A DNA stretch of 64,000 nt from Hippasteria phrygiana (GCA_037893225.1 JAZGUH010000628.1:372001-436000), one strand, 5' to 3'; shown: positions 1 through 11,627, numbered from the stretch's first letter. Notes: generated by a model not told the origin, from the sequence alone. Made by a program: numbers and translations.

Positions 1-353
1 TTGTTCACTTTGAAATTATTCAAATTACCCAGTTTGTTGACAAAGAAATGTTGCCTTAACCCCTGTAAGTGCAGAATCCTTAGTTACGGGACATGCATGG
101 GCACAAGCTAATTCCTTGTTAATCCGTAAAATACACTCACCATCACTGCAGATTTTTCTGCTACGTTAAGCAGCGATTCCTCACTTACCGTAAGCACTGC
201 CTCAAAATTGGGCCTATACGGGCGGGAATGGCAAAACTCTTATTTCAATTGCCTTAAATTTCCTTCCCTTATGCAAAATTCCGTTTTCTGACTATTTGAA
301 ACTGCCGTTCATGCTCGCCTGTACAATATGCTTTGTGGTGATTCTGTATGCAG

Positions 354-494
354 GGTCTACCTTCTGAGAGCGTGGAGGCCAGCACTTCACCCACCCTGTC
401 CGGCTTGAGGACTGGTCTCATGAGAAGGTCCCTGGACAGCTCTAATACCTACGTCTTCAACCCCAGCACTGGCTTGCCTATCAATTCGAGTCCA
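354..494 (+). CDS. ATOS: ATOS coding exon a
   Basis: 47 codons, phase 0 at both ends, acceptor TATGCAG and donor GTAAGT. It ends in TGLPINSSP, a family block that continues with APLRK in the next exon. The acceptor has a weak pyrimidine tract, so the exact 5' edge is the least certain point of the model. Confidence 0.85.
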
Positions 495-3400
495 GTAAGT
501 CAAAACTTTGGAGTTAACAGGCCTGGCATTATTTTTTTTCTTCTGGCTAGCCCCCTGGGCTAGTCAACTCTACATTTCACTAGCCCTTAAGTTTCACTAG
601 CCCGTTGCACCATTTGACTATTTAAAAAATGTTTGATGGGGAATGCTCAAATTATGGGCCGTCAGTAGCTTCCATGGTAAAACCGAAAAATGATGGTTGA
701 AACAACAGAGGTTTAGGAAAAGATCTGAGGACATTAAATGAAATAAATTGGAGATTTTGTCCAACTAATAATCAGCCTTTTTGCTTTATTCACTTCATAT
801 CATAGTTACATTATTGGTTAGTGGGAGATTTTTTGCTAGCCCGCCGGGCAACCTAAGAAGCAAGTTTGACTAGTCTGGAGCAGTCCTAACTAGTGTTTGT
901 ACACCAATCAAGCCCCTAATTAACCCCTCAGATGACGGATGATGCCAAATGCCGCAAACAAAAAATTGCCACCAGGCCGGATGACGTCTATAGATGCCAT
1001 TTTCTGCATTTTCAATCCATTGTTGGATTATTGTGTTCATTACGCTTGGCTGCACAAGCCTCTTGTGTCCGTTTCGTTTGGCTGCAAAACCGACATGGCA
1101 CCCCTGTGCCTCACTATAATAACCGTACCCAAAGTGTTAAGAAGTACTGTGAACATGCAACTAGGAGCTGTTTCTAATTAAGACTTGTCTGATATATTTA
1201 CACATCTAGACTGGCATTCATGATGGGAAAATGTTCAATGTAGGGGGAAAAAAATAATTTTCTAATTTTTTTTGGCAAGTCGCTCTTTATTAACCACTTC
1301 ACCCTGGCTGTTTATAATGGGCCGCCAGTATGCCATACGGGCTTGTGCAGCCAAGCGTAATGCCCACAATAACCGAACAATTGACTGAATATGCAGAAAA
1401 TGCGTGTAGCTGTCAACCGGCCAGGTGGTTGTTTTTTCCAAACTGCTGCTATAGCCGGCATCCGTAATCAATGGGTTAAGAAGCTGATTGTGTTTTAAAT
1501 TTGGAATGTTGTTCAAAATAAAAAAAAAATTCAGAATTTAAAAAGAAAAATTGACATTCTCAAAAATAGCTGTTACTAAAAAATATTTGCGAGAGGGTAG
1601 TCTGATGTTTTTCCCCCTCCCTTCCTGCATTGTGCCTGTAAAAAAAAGTGGTTCAATTAAGTGTATTATACTATTTGATATAGGGTCATTCTATACATTT
1701 GGGGTCGAAAAGTGTGACTTTTTTGGTGCCCCTGTTACACCTGACCTGTGTAATTTCCCATCAAGTATCATTAACCAGTTCGCGTCGGGTGACGTGTATG
1801 CACGCACTCATCGAGGCAAGGATCCAGCGGAAATATCTGTCAGCGACCGGATCGCAGTGAGCGAGGCCAGGGTGTGCTACCCGCTGATAAAGGCCAGAGC
1901 CCGTCTGGCACCCAGGCTCGTGAAAAATAATCCCGGCATGAACTGGTTAAAATCCACTTCACGCTATGTTTTACTTGTTTGGCAGGTACTTTGCTTTACA
2001 TAATCTCTTGGAGATAGAAGGCATTAAAGAATGTGTCCTGGATTGCAAAATCCTATACATGTCAGATGTAACAGGGACACAAAAATTGGACCCCAAATTT
2101 ATAGCATGACCCAATAGCCAAATGTTCAGGACATCAATGCAGTGAGTTACAGCCAAACCTACTTGCTCAATGTGCACAAATGTGTGTTTTTAGCAGCACA
2201 TGAACGTTGTGCCTAGGTTTCACGACTGTTCAAAGTTCTGAAGATTTCTTCCATTCTTTTCAGGCGCCTTTAAGAAAAGCCAAAACAGAGCAGGACTGTG
2301 CATCTCTACTCAAGCCACGTTCTCTTCTCAAGAGGTAAATTCCTGGGAACTGCTGAATGAATGAAGACGAAATGTTGTGTGCCAGTGGACATTAATTGAT
2401 TTACTTTCTTTTGTTATTTCTCCAGACTAGTCAACAAATTAAGGGCAAGCTTAGAGGTGAAGTCCGGTTCAAACAAGATCTGCACGAATTTATATGGACT
2501 CACAATGGGAGACTTTTGAGATGCTGGGGGCAGCAGACATACCGGTCCTTTTTGCTTGTTCTGAGCATGCGCGGATAGTTCTGAGCATGCGCGCGTAGTT
2601 CTGAGCATGCGCGCGTAGTTCTGAGCATGCGCGCATAGTTCTGAGCATGCGCGCATAGTTCTGAGCATGCGCGCGTAGTTCTGAGCATGCGCGCGTAGTT
2701 CTGAGCATGCGCGCTAAGTTCTGAGCATGCGCGCGTAGTTCTGAGCATGCGCGCATAGTTCTGAGCATGCGCGCATAGTTCTGAGCATGCGCGCATAGTT
2801 CTGAGCATGCGCGCATAGTTCTGAGCATGCGCGCATAGTTCTGAGCATGCGCGCATAGTTCTGAGCATGCGCGCATAGTTCTGAGCATGCGCGCATAGTT
2901 CTGAGCATGCGCGCATAGTTCTGAGCATGCGCGCGACAGCCGAGTACAATGGAAAAGGACCAGTATGTCTGCTGCCACTAGCATCTCAAAAGTCTCTCAT
3001 TGACCTTTCTCCATCTGCGAGTTCTTAGACAACTTCGCACGCGTGCAGTACGTTGGTATAATGCGCAATACGTGCAATAGCATATAACAGTACACTGCAT
3101 ACCCACGCACTTTATAAAGCGTTTGCTTCACGTATCTGTGACTGAAGTTGTGGATTTATTCAAGATAACTTTTCCCATTGCGTTTTGGTTCCAAGACGTC
3201 CTTAGCGGTACGGTGCGATGCAGTGCGCACAGGTTTATGAATGTACAGTGCCCTGGCCACATCGCTGAGGACGTCTTGGCCCTTTAGTAGTTTTGCTCGC
3301 GAAATCACTAGCAGAATTGTGTGGTATTTGCATGCGCGTGTGACCTCCATTGCATGCGTGTGTGACCTCCATTGCATGCGTTGTATAATCGCTGACTCAC

Positions 3401-6400
3401 TGGTCTAGTTTCCCCGCGCTATACAGCTTGAGGTATGCATGTACGTACGTCATGACTAGCTAGATAATTACTAAAACATGATTTCCTCCAGTGTGCAAGT
3501 GCCATTATTCTTTTGACCTGCCTGTGCGCAAGCGCCATTATTCTTTTGACCTGCCTGTTAAATTATGCATATACAGGTCACGCGCAGTTCCCTGCGAAAG
3601 GTCCAAGATGTCCTTAGTGATGCGGCCTTGGTGTGTGTGGGTAGAGGGCGCTAGCTGTGCGCGCTGCATCGTACCGCGCGATAAGAACGTCTTGGAACCA
3701 AGACTAATTGCCTTTTGCGTGCATGAACGTATGGAACACACCATCACATACTGTGTTTCAACCAAGGCGCAAATGAGGCAGCTTGCATGTGTTTGACATT
3801 CAACAGATGCTGGGATTGTTTAATGCTCATGATCGGCAATAGGTCAATTAGGTTTACAACACTGGTTCCTGTGAAGAAACGTAATCCTACCAAGAAACGT
3901 TCCCACAGAGAAACTGGAATCTCGCAGGATTACCCCAAGCTTCATTGTCATTTCCAGAACATCTCGCCCATTTAAACGACATACTAACTACATACAACCT
4001 ATGCTATTTCTTTTTTTCAGTTCTCCTTCGTGCAATGATCTGGAGAACTCGAACAACGCCCCACTGTCTCAGGCAACAAGGGTATTCAGTACCAGTGCTC
4101 CGGCCTCGACGAGCTGTCTCTTAGGAAACTTTGAGGTTGGTACTAACTTTCCACTAATAACTATGTAGATTTAAGTATCCCATGATGACACTCAAGGAGC
4201 TTTTAGCACAAACCAAATCTAAAAATAATTAAACTAATAAAAATAGAAACCAGAAATTACAAACGTTAAATAAACGAACAATGCTAGACATGAGGGAAAC
4301 ATCCCACTAGAGCAAAAACAGGCAACTCCACTGCCTTTTGGTGTTGACACACCAACACCTTTGCCAGCTTCTTATCTTTGTAATCCATTAGCCAAACAAT
4401 TGCTTGTAATCCTTAAGTAAACACTTCCAGGCTGGGATTTGCTGGTACTACTCACAGCGTACAAATCACCTCTCCGATTCGTTCAAGTTTATTATCGTTC
4501 TCAGCTTTGCAGCAGCCGTTTTTCACGATTCAAAGTTTTTTAAGTAGTTACACAGGATAGAAAATCTGAACTGAGGCATTTTTTACAATAAAACTAAGAA
4601 TTCTTGCAGATGTTTCTGTGTTAAATATAACTCATATAGATAAGAACTTAAGTCAACAAAGGATTAACTGATAGTATCTTAAGTTTATTGACACAAGATA
4701 AACAATGTAAACAACATAAAATCTCAAAAAGGCAGTGCTCCTTTCCGAGTTAGGGCCTTCTAACTCGGAAAGCTCTAGTGGGATGGGGACAGTATGGATA
4801 AGAACAAATGAAGCTGTTCCCGAGGTGTGTTCCACTCAAGCGAACAATGCGAAAGTTGGCGTACGTCGCATAAAAATTCCCACTGCATGTGCTTAACCAG
4901 TTAAGGATTATTTTTGCCAAAAACATCAAAATATAGCAGCCAACTTCTGATATACAGCCACACGCCACAAATACTGATTCGCAAGAGTCATTTCAACTGT
5001 ATTTGTATGATATTTCTTGCCGAAACCTCATATTTTTCAATGCTTGGGTGTGCCCACTGGAGCGTAAATTGTAGAACAACAGGCCGTGCACAGCGGCCAA
5101 GTTCAAGTTTAACACACGGTCCGCCTCCACAGACTTCTCGGACTTTGTGTGTGTGTGTGTGTGTACAAAACAAATGAGGGATTAGCGTGTTGAGACGTCA
5201 CCCGGAGGTGAGGCGAGGCAAGCATGACGTTTTAACCCGTCAGCTGTGCCTGTGTATAAAAACAGGGTTTCCAGGGAAGATGCCAGGTCCTGTATGACCA
5301 ACCAGATTTGAAGCACGCTGCTGAATTTTATCAAATAGCAAGCCGGAGCACCTGCCCAGATGTGGCTGTAGTATTCCAATTGCTCCAATTAATGTGTCTT
5401 GGGCTTTGCATGGTGGAGAGTCATTAACCCTAACCCTCCAGGGCATTTTTGCTGGAACCCTGCCAGACGCATCAGGGCCCAATTTCATAGCGCTGCTTAA
5501 CACACTATTTTCTGCTAACGGAACCCTCGCCCATTTCATAGACTGTAAGCAGTAAGCACAGCGAAGAGCCCGCTAACTTCAGAAGCAGGATTTGCTTAAA
5601 TTAGTGATGCAACAATAGAAATCGCGACTTGGCCATGAAGTACACTGATGCTAATAAGCAAATTCTCCTGCTATAGTTAGCACAACTTTTCTGCTTACCG
5701 TTAAGCAGCGTTATGAAATTGGGCCCTGATTTTCATAGTTTGTCACATTGACTTGTGTGCAGAGTGCAGCAAAGTGGAGCTGTCAGCACAGATGCACTGT
5801 GCTGCGTCTGGTAGGGTTAGGGTTAAGTGCACAAAGCGAATGCCCACAGTCAATTGATAGGTATTTTTTTTCTTCAGGAATCTGTATTGAATGGCAGGCT
5901 GGAACCTCTCGGAACAATTGACGGCTTCACGGCAGAGATTGGCGCCAGCGGGTCATTCTGTCCAAAGCACGTCGTTCTTCCAGTCACTACCTTCTTCTAC
6001 AGCGTGTCCGATGATGACGCTCCCTCTTCGTATTTTGTAAGCCAACGAGATTTCAAGTCGTTGCAGTTTAAAAAAAAAAATCTGTTGGCTAAAAGTGCTT
6101 GTTTTGCATAATTAACCCCTTGCGGTTGGCTGTTATTGATGGAATGCTAAGGAGCCGGAGCTGAGAAAGGGTTGTGTTTGAAAAAGCTCTATCAATTCAT
6201 TACACCCACATTCAGTTCATTACACTATCATTCAGTTCATTACACTCCCATTCAGTTCATTACACTCCCATTCAGTTCATTACACTCCCATTCAGTTCAT
6301 TATGCTCCCATTCAGTTCATTACGCTACCATTCAGTTCATTACACTACCATTCAGTTCATTACACTCCCATTCAGTTCATTACACTCCCATTCAGTTCAT

Positions 6401-9400
6401 TACACTCCCATTCAGTTCATGACACTCCCATTCAGTTCATGACACTCCCATTCAGTTCATGACACTCCCATTCAGTTCATGACACTCCCATTCAGTTCAT
6501 GACACTCCCATTCAGTTCATGACACTCCCATTCAGTTCATGACACTCCCATTCAGTTCATGACACTCCCATTCAGTTCATGACACTCCCATTCAGTTCAT
6601 GACACTCCCATTCAGTTCATGACACTACCATTCAGTTCATGACACTACCATTCAAGAACAATATAGTTGAAACATGAATGGATTGAGTATGCACAGTAAT
6701 GTGGATACTCGCATCAACCAGTCCAGGTGTCTCGCCTCACACTGTGGCTATGGCCATCGTCCAGCTACAAGGGGTTAAAATGTTAATGTGTTTGATTCAG
6801 TTTGGTATTTGAAAACCGGAAAGAAGTACATTTTGTAAATGTGAACTCTGTAAGATGAGGCCTAATAACAGGTCCCATATCCTCCAATTTTAATGTGATT
6901 TTGCATGCACCCTAGGGTGTAAGGTTTAATCTTCTCTTCCAAGTACTGCTTGTGACTTGAATCGAACAGAATAAGTCACAAGTCGCCAGAGCTACTCTTG
7001 GAATTGTATATTTCCTGGCACGTTCCCAATGGGAACAGGCCCTTCTCGGGTAAGCACGCAGTGCATAGATCACTGTTCCCCTGCGGAATCACAATACATG
7101 TATGTTCCCAAGCTGTTCCTAGTGGGAACCGTGGGTGTTCACCGATTAAAACAAGCAATGTTGTCGGACGTACCAAGCAATCCTGCTTTTTAGATGCTCT
7201 CGTAGATACCCTTAAACATGGCTTATACTGTATAAATCAATAGGAACTGCCAATTAACAACTGTGGGTGTTAAAAACGTCATATCCCACATCACAGCAGT
7301 CAACAATTGTTTTGTTATATCGCCAAACCCAGTTTATTTCAGTTCAACTTGCCTTGCTCGGTGGATATTAACTCAAACAAATCACGCGATCAAAACAGCT
7401 GATCGTCTGGTAGTCCGCTGCTCCCACTACAGTTTATTATCGCAAACAGTGTAGGTAAAAATTGCGCGGGTACCAATGATACAGCTCAATAGCTAGCTGG
7501 CTGATGATGTCATTTTTATAGACCGGACACGTGATTGTTCTAGGCCAATCAAAATACAGTATCCAAGACGGAGATATAACAAAGTTTTTTATATAATGTA
7601 TATATTCACATCAGGATTTAAAAACTGAGTGGTATATCAAACTGAGCCAAGTTTACTCTTTTTTTAAGTTAGAAAAAAAACAGACATAATGTCATGCTCC
7701 CAAATATTGCATTGCCCCTTGAATGCCATCTCAACATCAGTGATTTTGTTTTCCCGAAAGCCAGGATCATCTGTGATTTTCAAAGGCAGCTTCTGACGTA
7801 CACATTTTTACACCCTTTGACCCTCCAGGGTTATATTAACCTTGAGCACCTCGGAAGGCGTGGCTACCACATACCCAAAACCGGAACCATTCAGGCGGTA
7901 AGTCATGTGAACTCTGGCCTATGACCTTTGGCCTAAGGGTGACATCCAATTTTTTAATTTTTTGATATTGTCAAATTCTCCAATTGACAAACATTCCAAT
8001 AATGTGCAACTTAATGTGGTTTGCCATTTCCTAGGAAAGGGGAAACTAATATTTTAACCAGTAGCAAATGCTGAGCAATCACGTGAATGCTTTTTTTAAT
8101 AATAAAATAAAAGCAACCTTCCCCCCCCCCCCCCCCCACAGACGTTATTTAATCCCAACAAGACCGTGGTCAAGATGTTTGTGATGCGATACAACTTGGC
8201 GGACATGCCGCCCAATTGCCAGACCTTTGCACGACAGCGTATCTTCTACATGCCCAGCAATGCACTACTGACTGACGACTGCGCGAAGGAACTCCGGTAC
8301 CTCATCCACATCAGGTGAGTGATGGTTCGACGTCATTGTTATACGGTCAAAACCTGCTACGTACTCTGGCTGCCTTGATGAAATGGCCGTCTGCTTTATC
8401 TGGCCATTATTTTGTGACCGGCTCTACAAAAAGGGGTATTATGAAAACACGCACAGGCAGAAAAATCTTTACCTAAGTGATTTTTTTGGGGGGGGGGTTT
8501 GTTTGCTTCTATTATATCTATATTTTTATAATTTATTTTCAGAAACATTAATATCGATTAATAAAGATGAAAAAATACATGTTGATAAAAAATAACTTCT
8601 ATCTTATTTCTTTGCACTTTTTGTGTTTAAAGGCCTATATATCTCTGAACACACTTTCGTTATAAAAATTGGAAAATAGGAGTATACAAATGTTAAGATT
8701 TCTCGAGAACACAAAATGCCACAGGGGTCAAACCTACACCTAATTAAAGCTTACGATGTGACAAATTCAACTATGTATATAACTCATTTTTCAGATTTTG
8801 CGACATAATAACCCTTTTTGCAGAGCCGGTCACATTTTTTTGGTCGCTCTCAACAAAGTCCCTCATTGACCCCCTTCAGTTATTTTCATATGGTCCTGCT
8901 AAATCCCAGCAATTTCCAACAAAACTGGCATGACAAGCCTGCTAAATACAACACAATCCGACAGCAAGTTTTGTCGGATATCTGCAGCGTACCTTCTTCA
9001 CACCAGCCTTGGCATTTTGCAGCTAACCTGCTGAATCCAACAAAATACAACGGGTATTTGTTTGTGTGAGCCCTGCTAAATCCAGCGAAATCCAACTAAA
9101 ATTGTACTCGCGGTCTACATCTAGACTGCTGATAACGAAATTCAACAGGCGGCTCTGCAAAAAGGGGTATTATGTTGCACTATGTGAAAGCACACACAGG
9201 GCTGTTCTATGTGAAGCGAGCAAAAAATCTTTACGTAAGTGATTTTTTTGTTTTTGGTTTGTTGGCTTCTGTTATATCTATATTTTCAGAATTTATTTTC
9301 AGAAACATTAATATCGATAAATAAAGATGAAAAAATACATGTTGATAAAAATTACTTCTATCGGATTTCTTTGCACTTTGTGTGTTTAAAGGCCTATATC

Positions 9401-10382
9401 TCTAAACACACTTCCGTTAAATTGGGAAAATAGGAGTATACAAATGTCAAGATATCTCAAGAACACAAAGTGCCACAGGGGTCAGACCAACACCAAATTA
9501 AAGCTTAGGATGTGACAAATTCAGCTATGTATTTAACTCATTTTTCAAATTTTGCGACATAATAGCCCTTTTTGCAGAGCGGGTATAATTGCTACCCTGC
9601 TGAATACAACAATATCCAACACACATGTACGTTGTGTTGAGTGCAAAATCCTACAAATTACAACAGTCTTTTTTTTACCATTGTTGGATTTTCTTGGATT
9701 TAGCAGGGTTAGTGTTAATACAGCTTGTCATTCCAGCCACCTGTGTACAGTGGCCACCTTGGTGTCAAGCTAACACTCTAGTAATTTAATATAGAACTGT
9801 GTACTTATACAACAAACCTGGTATCAAATTAGCCTCTGTTCAGGGAACTGTAACATCACAATCTTGATGTTCGTGTCGGGAGGTACACGTAAAATGATTA
9901 TGGGGAGTCGGGTTAGCCTCGTGGTTCTTTCCTCGCCTTCCACCGCTGTGACCTGGGTTCGAATCCCACCAGGGCCGACATGTGTATTGGGTTTTTCAGT
10001 CCCTGCCTGAATATCATTCTGGGGTTTTCCTTCCGCCTCTAATACTGAACATTCTTTGGTCGTTTTCCTACAGGTTTCTTCAGGCTTTTGAGCTACAGTG
10101 CGATATGCGCTTTTGAGGATTTCTTGGTTTCAATACCAGAAAGAATTATTAAAACGAATTAAAATGATGATTTTTTAATTTTTTTTTAAGAAAATAAAGT
10201 TGTGTTACTGTCATTCCTGCAGGTTTCAGAGCTCCAAGTCGGGAAAGATCTACCTCCACACTGACATCCGCATGATTTTTGCCCGGCATAGCCCGGACTT
10301 GGAGTCTGCGCTCGGTACCTACGAGCTTCGCTCTTTCACCGAGATGCCAAGCAATCCGCGATTCTCACCCAAGAAGCGATAA
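354..10382 (+). CDS. ATOS: Atos homolog (FAM214 family), 3' seven coding exons
   Basis: Partial gene. Coding exons: 354-494, 2264-2334, 4021-4135, 5878-6036, 7829-7897, 8142-8314 and 10223-10382, stop TAA at 10380-10382. All junctions are GT-AG and phases agree, giving 295 residues in the window. Recognisable family blocks are TGLPINSSPAPLRK across the first junction, SCLLGNFE+ESVLNGRLEPLG, GFTAEIGASGSFCPKH, LGRRGYHIPK, TLFNPNKTVVKMFV and a C-terminal NPRFSP. These match the Atos conserved domain (DUF4210) and the following C-terminal domain (Pfam 'Chromosome_seg'). Known family biology: nuclear proteins; Drosophila Atos controls metabolic gene expression in invading macrophages. Vertebrates have two paralogues, and I cannot say which one this pro-orthologue resembles more. 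The N-terminal exons lie left of the window. The introns are filled with MITEs and two tandem arrays. Confidence 0.95.
920..1141 (+). mobile_element. TTAA-specific MITE, CCCCTTGCGTACGG family, diverged
   Basis: TTAACCCCTCAGATGACGG...CCGTACCCAAAGTGTTAA with the family interior (GCCACCAGGCCGGATGACG, CAATCCATTGTTGGATTATT). A diverged reverse copy is at about 1270-1500. Confidence 0.75.
1681..2112. mobile_element. TGGGTC-ended TA element, copy 1
   Basis: GGGTCATTC...GCATGACCC with ATTTGGGGTCGAAAAGTGTG near the left end and its inverse near the right. Interrupted by the TTAA element at 1775-1946. Confidence 0.7.
1775..1946 (+). mobile_element. TTAA-specific MITE, CCAGTTC family
   Basis: CCAGTTCGCGTCGGGTGACG...CCCGGCATGAACTGG between TTAA at 1771-1774 and 1947-1950. 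Inserted in a TGGGTC element; the related element at 20163-20439 has a single TTAA at the same place, proving precise TTAA duplication (piggyBac-like). Confidence 0.85.
2264..2334 (+). CDS. ATOS: ATOS coding exon b
   Basis: 71 nt between TTTTCAG and GTAAAT, encoding APLRKAKTEQDCASLLKP and a short basic stretch. It ends in phase 2 and its AG is completed by the T opening the next exon, giving Ser. Too short to stand out as an open frame. Confidence 0.85.
2503..3002. mobile_element. Inverted-repeat element whose core is a tandem array
   Basis: Arms 2503-2553 and 2951-3002 are inverted copies (about 50 bp, few mismatches) beginning CAATGRGAGACTTTTGAG. Between them is the 20-bp array at 2559-2936. 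A third, solo arm is at 28956-29023 in a DCST1 intron. No target duplication found. Confidence 0.7.
2559..2936. repeat. 20-bp tandem array, unit TTCTGAGCATGCGCGCATAG
   Basis: About 19 near-identical copies; variants differ mainly at one position (GCGCGTAG versus GCGCATAG). Each unit has a self-complementary GCATGC and several CpGs, and resembles part of the NRF1/P3A2 site. Lies in an ATOS intron. Open frames across it on the minus strand are array artefacts. Confidence 0.95.
3003..3850. repeat. Composite repeat related to the long GACCTATCGCC element
   Basis: Resembles 11037-11627 at its edges (GACAACTT... and GGCAATAGGTCAATTAGG) but is interrupted by a pair of inverted GTCCAAGAYGTCCTTAG-type segments (3188-3300 and 3597-3703). 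Boundaries uncertain. Confidence 0.45.
4021..4135 (+). CDS. ATOS: ATOS coding exon c
   Basis: 115 nt after a run of seven T plus CAG; donor GTTGGT. Serine/asparagine-rich linker ending in SCLLGNFE, the first half of the signature block of the Atos conserved domain. Phase 2 in, phase 0 out. Confidence 0.9.
5428..5822. mobile_element. TTAA element with telomere-like ends, interrupted
   Basis: TTAA|CCCTAACCCTCCAGG...TAGGGTTAGGG|TTAA. About 143 bp of its own, interrupted by a GGGCCCAATTTCATAG element (5475-5726). ATOS intron. Confidence 0.8.
5475..5726. mobile_element. GGGCCCAATTTCATAG MITE
   Basis: 252-bp inverted-repeat element, ends GGGCCCAATTTCATAGCGCTG and inverse. Near-identical in plan to 32309-32557. 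Possible 3-bp CWG duplication. Confidence 0.85.
5878..6036 (+). CDS. ATOS: ATOS coding exon d (Atos conserved domain)
   Basis: 53 codons, phase 0/0, acceptor TTCTTCAG, donor GTAAGC. Encodes ESVLNGRLEPLG, GFTAEIGASGSFCPKH and LPVTTFFYSVSDDDAPS, the most conserved part of the family. Confidence 0.96.
6195..6653. repeat. 20-bp tandem array, unit (T/G)ACACTCCCATTCAGTTCAT
   Basis: About 23 copies in an ATOS intron. Copies up to about 6420 start with TACACT, and all later copies start with GACACT, so two sub-arrays have been homogenised separately. Confidence 0.95.
6654..7828. other. ATOS intron, nothing recognised
   Basis: Unique-looking intronic DNA. A decayed copy of the CCTCCAATTTTAAT repeat is near 6,870-6,930 and several GTTCCCANTGGGAAC-like words occur at 7,020-7,140. 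No coding, RNA or delimited mobile element seen. Confidence 0.4.
7829..7897 (+). CDS. ATOS: ATOS coding exon e
   Basis: 23 codons, phase 0/0, acceptor CCCTCCAG, donor GTAAGT. Encodes GYINLEHLGRRGYHIPK and TGTIQA, joining directly to TLFNPNKT in the next exon as in other family members. Confidence 0.95.
8142..8314 (+). CDS. ATOS: ATOS coding exon f
   Basis: 173 nt, phase 0 in, phase 2 out, donor GTGAGT. Encodes TLFNPNKTVVKMFV and DMPPNCQTFARQRIF, the start of the C-terminal domain. The acceptor CACAG is preceded by 17 consecutive C residues (8121-8137) instead of a T-rich tract. Confidence 0.95.
8407..8828. mobile_element. CGGCTCTRCAAAAAGGGG MITE, copy 1
   Basis: Inverted ends GACCGGCTCTACAAAAAGGG / CCCTTTTTGCAGAGCCGGTC; inverted match extends through GTGA outside. 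In the last ATOS intron. Confidence 0.75.
9150..9584. mobile_element. GGCTCTGCAAAAAGGGG MITE, copy 2
   Basis: Same element and orientation as 8407-8828, about 85-90% similar by eye. Sits inside a region of CCCTGCTAAATCCAACAAAATCC-type repeats (8890-9145 and 9590-9715). Confidence 0.75.
9905..10030 (+). repeat. tRNA-derived SINE, family B
   Basis: GGTTAGCCTCGTGG (A-box-like) and GGGTTCGAATCCC (B box) then a TTTTCAGTCCCTGCCTGAAT tail. No clean cloverleaf, so not a tRNA gene. Last ATOS intron. Confidence 0.6.
10223..10382 (+). CDS. ATOS: ATOS last coding exon
   Basis: 160 nt, acceptor CTGCAG. Completes Arg from the previous exon, then FQSSKSGKIYLHTDIRMIF, a YELRSFTEMP block and the C-terminal NPRFSPKKR before TAA. 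Confidence 0.95.
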
Positions 10383-11036
10383 CGGTTTGCTTCCGACAAT
10401 CTTTTTTGGGTCTTTTCAGAGAATAGATTTATTCAGCCCACATCATGAATTGTGAATGAATCCTTTGCGAATTTTGTTCGCATTGAATTTAGATCTAATG
10501 GTGTATTGAAGGCTCGTGAATTATTCATGAGTGTATTTATCGGTATGCACCCTTTTATGCATAACTTTATGCCATGATGTGTATATATTTTGTGTGTGGA
10601 TAATGACCTGAGTCTGATTGTTTCCATTGAGATCAAGTTGAATGCAAAACGGGGAATATCGGAAAGAAAATTTTTTCAAGGAAATTTAAAACGAATTGTA
10701 TCCTTCTTTAAGCCCACCAAACCCCTCCCTTCCTACATTAACCCTGACCTCATCGATTACTACAAAATACTACTTGTAGTAAACTGTACTATGCAGTACT
10801 CTTACTACACTATATGAGGAATTGTGTAGTATTTTGTAGTAGAGTGTACTTTACCCCAAATGTGAATGCCTAGGACGTTAGGGTTGAATGACCAATTCTA
10901 AAGCTCTTTGTATTGCAGTGATTTGAGAACGAAAATGTTCCTTGACAAAGCTTAGTTTTTAGAACATAAATGCAACGCGGCACTTCTCATGCGTCACAAA
11001 TTCTAAAAAAAAATATTGCTTAGATGTCATGATAAT

Positions 11037-11627
11037 TGAACTATCGCCGTTTGTGAGTTAGCCATGCCTCTTAGACAACTTTACACACATGCAGCACGTG
11101 GGTGCGATGCGAGAAACGCGCAGTAGCGTATTACGGGGAATCATTGCATACACGCTCTCTCTGACCGGATGCAGGAGTTGTCTCAGATTTCTGAGACAAC
11201 TTTGCCCACGTGTGCATGCAGACTTTCGTGCGACCACTTATTGCAAAAAGTGGGAAAATAGCTTTTCCCAATTTCCAGCCGCTCGTTATAACGCGTATCT
11301 GAATAATGCAGACTCCCCGGACCCCACTCACATAAGTTTCACCGTCCGAGAATCGGGAAAAACTTAAGAAATATAAACAAAACAAACTACGCTAAACGGG
11401 CTTGGCCAATGTGCTGCAAACAAAATTAGTATAATGAAAACGTGATGGGCCGGTTGAGCGTTTGCGTTAAATTTGACGTGTATTCGTTTCAAGGAACAGG
11501 GCGCACATGCGGCCGAATAATGCGCGTATTTGGAATGTTTTTTGTTTGTCCAAGATTTGGAATATCATGTGATGTTCAACAGACGGTACGATTGGATAAT
11601 GGCCATGAACGGCGATAGGTCAATACC
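11037..11627 (+). mobile_element. Long GACCTATCGCC element
   Basis: Ends TTGAACTATCGCCGTTTG / CGGCGATAGGTCAAT; interior includes GACAACTTTRCCCACGTGTG and a GATAATGGCCATGAACGG end. About 590 bp. In the ATOS 3' UTR region. Confidence 0.7.

Noticed and set aside
2490..2984. Long open frames of Cys/Ala/Arg repeats on the minus strand
   Set aside because: They only translate the 20-bp tandem array in its three frames.
6172..6462. Frames of repeated His-Ser-Val-His on the plus strand
   Set aside because: Translation of the 20-bp intronic array.
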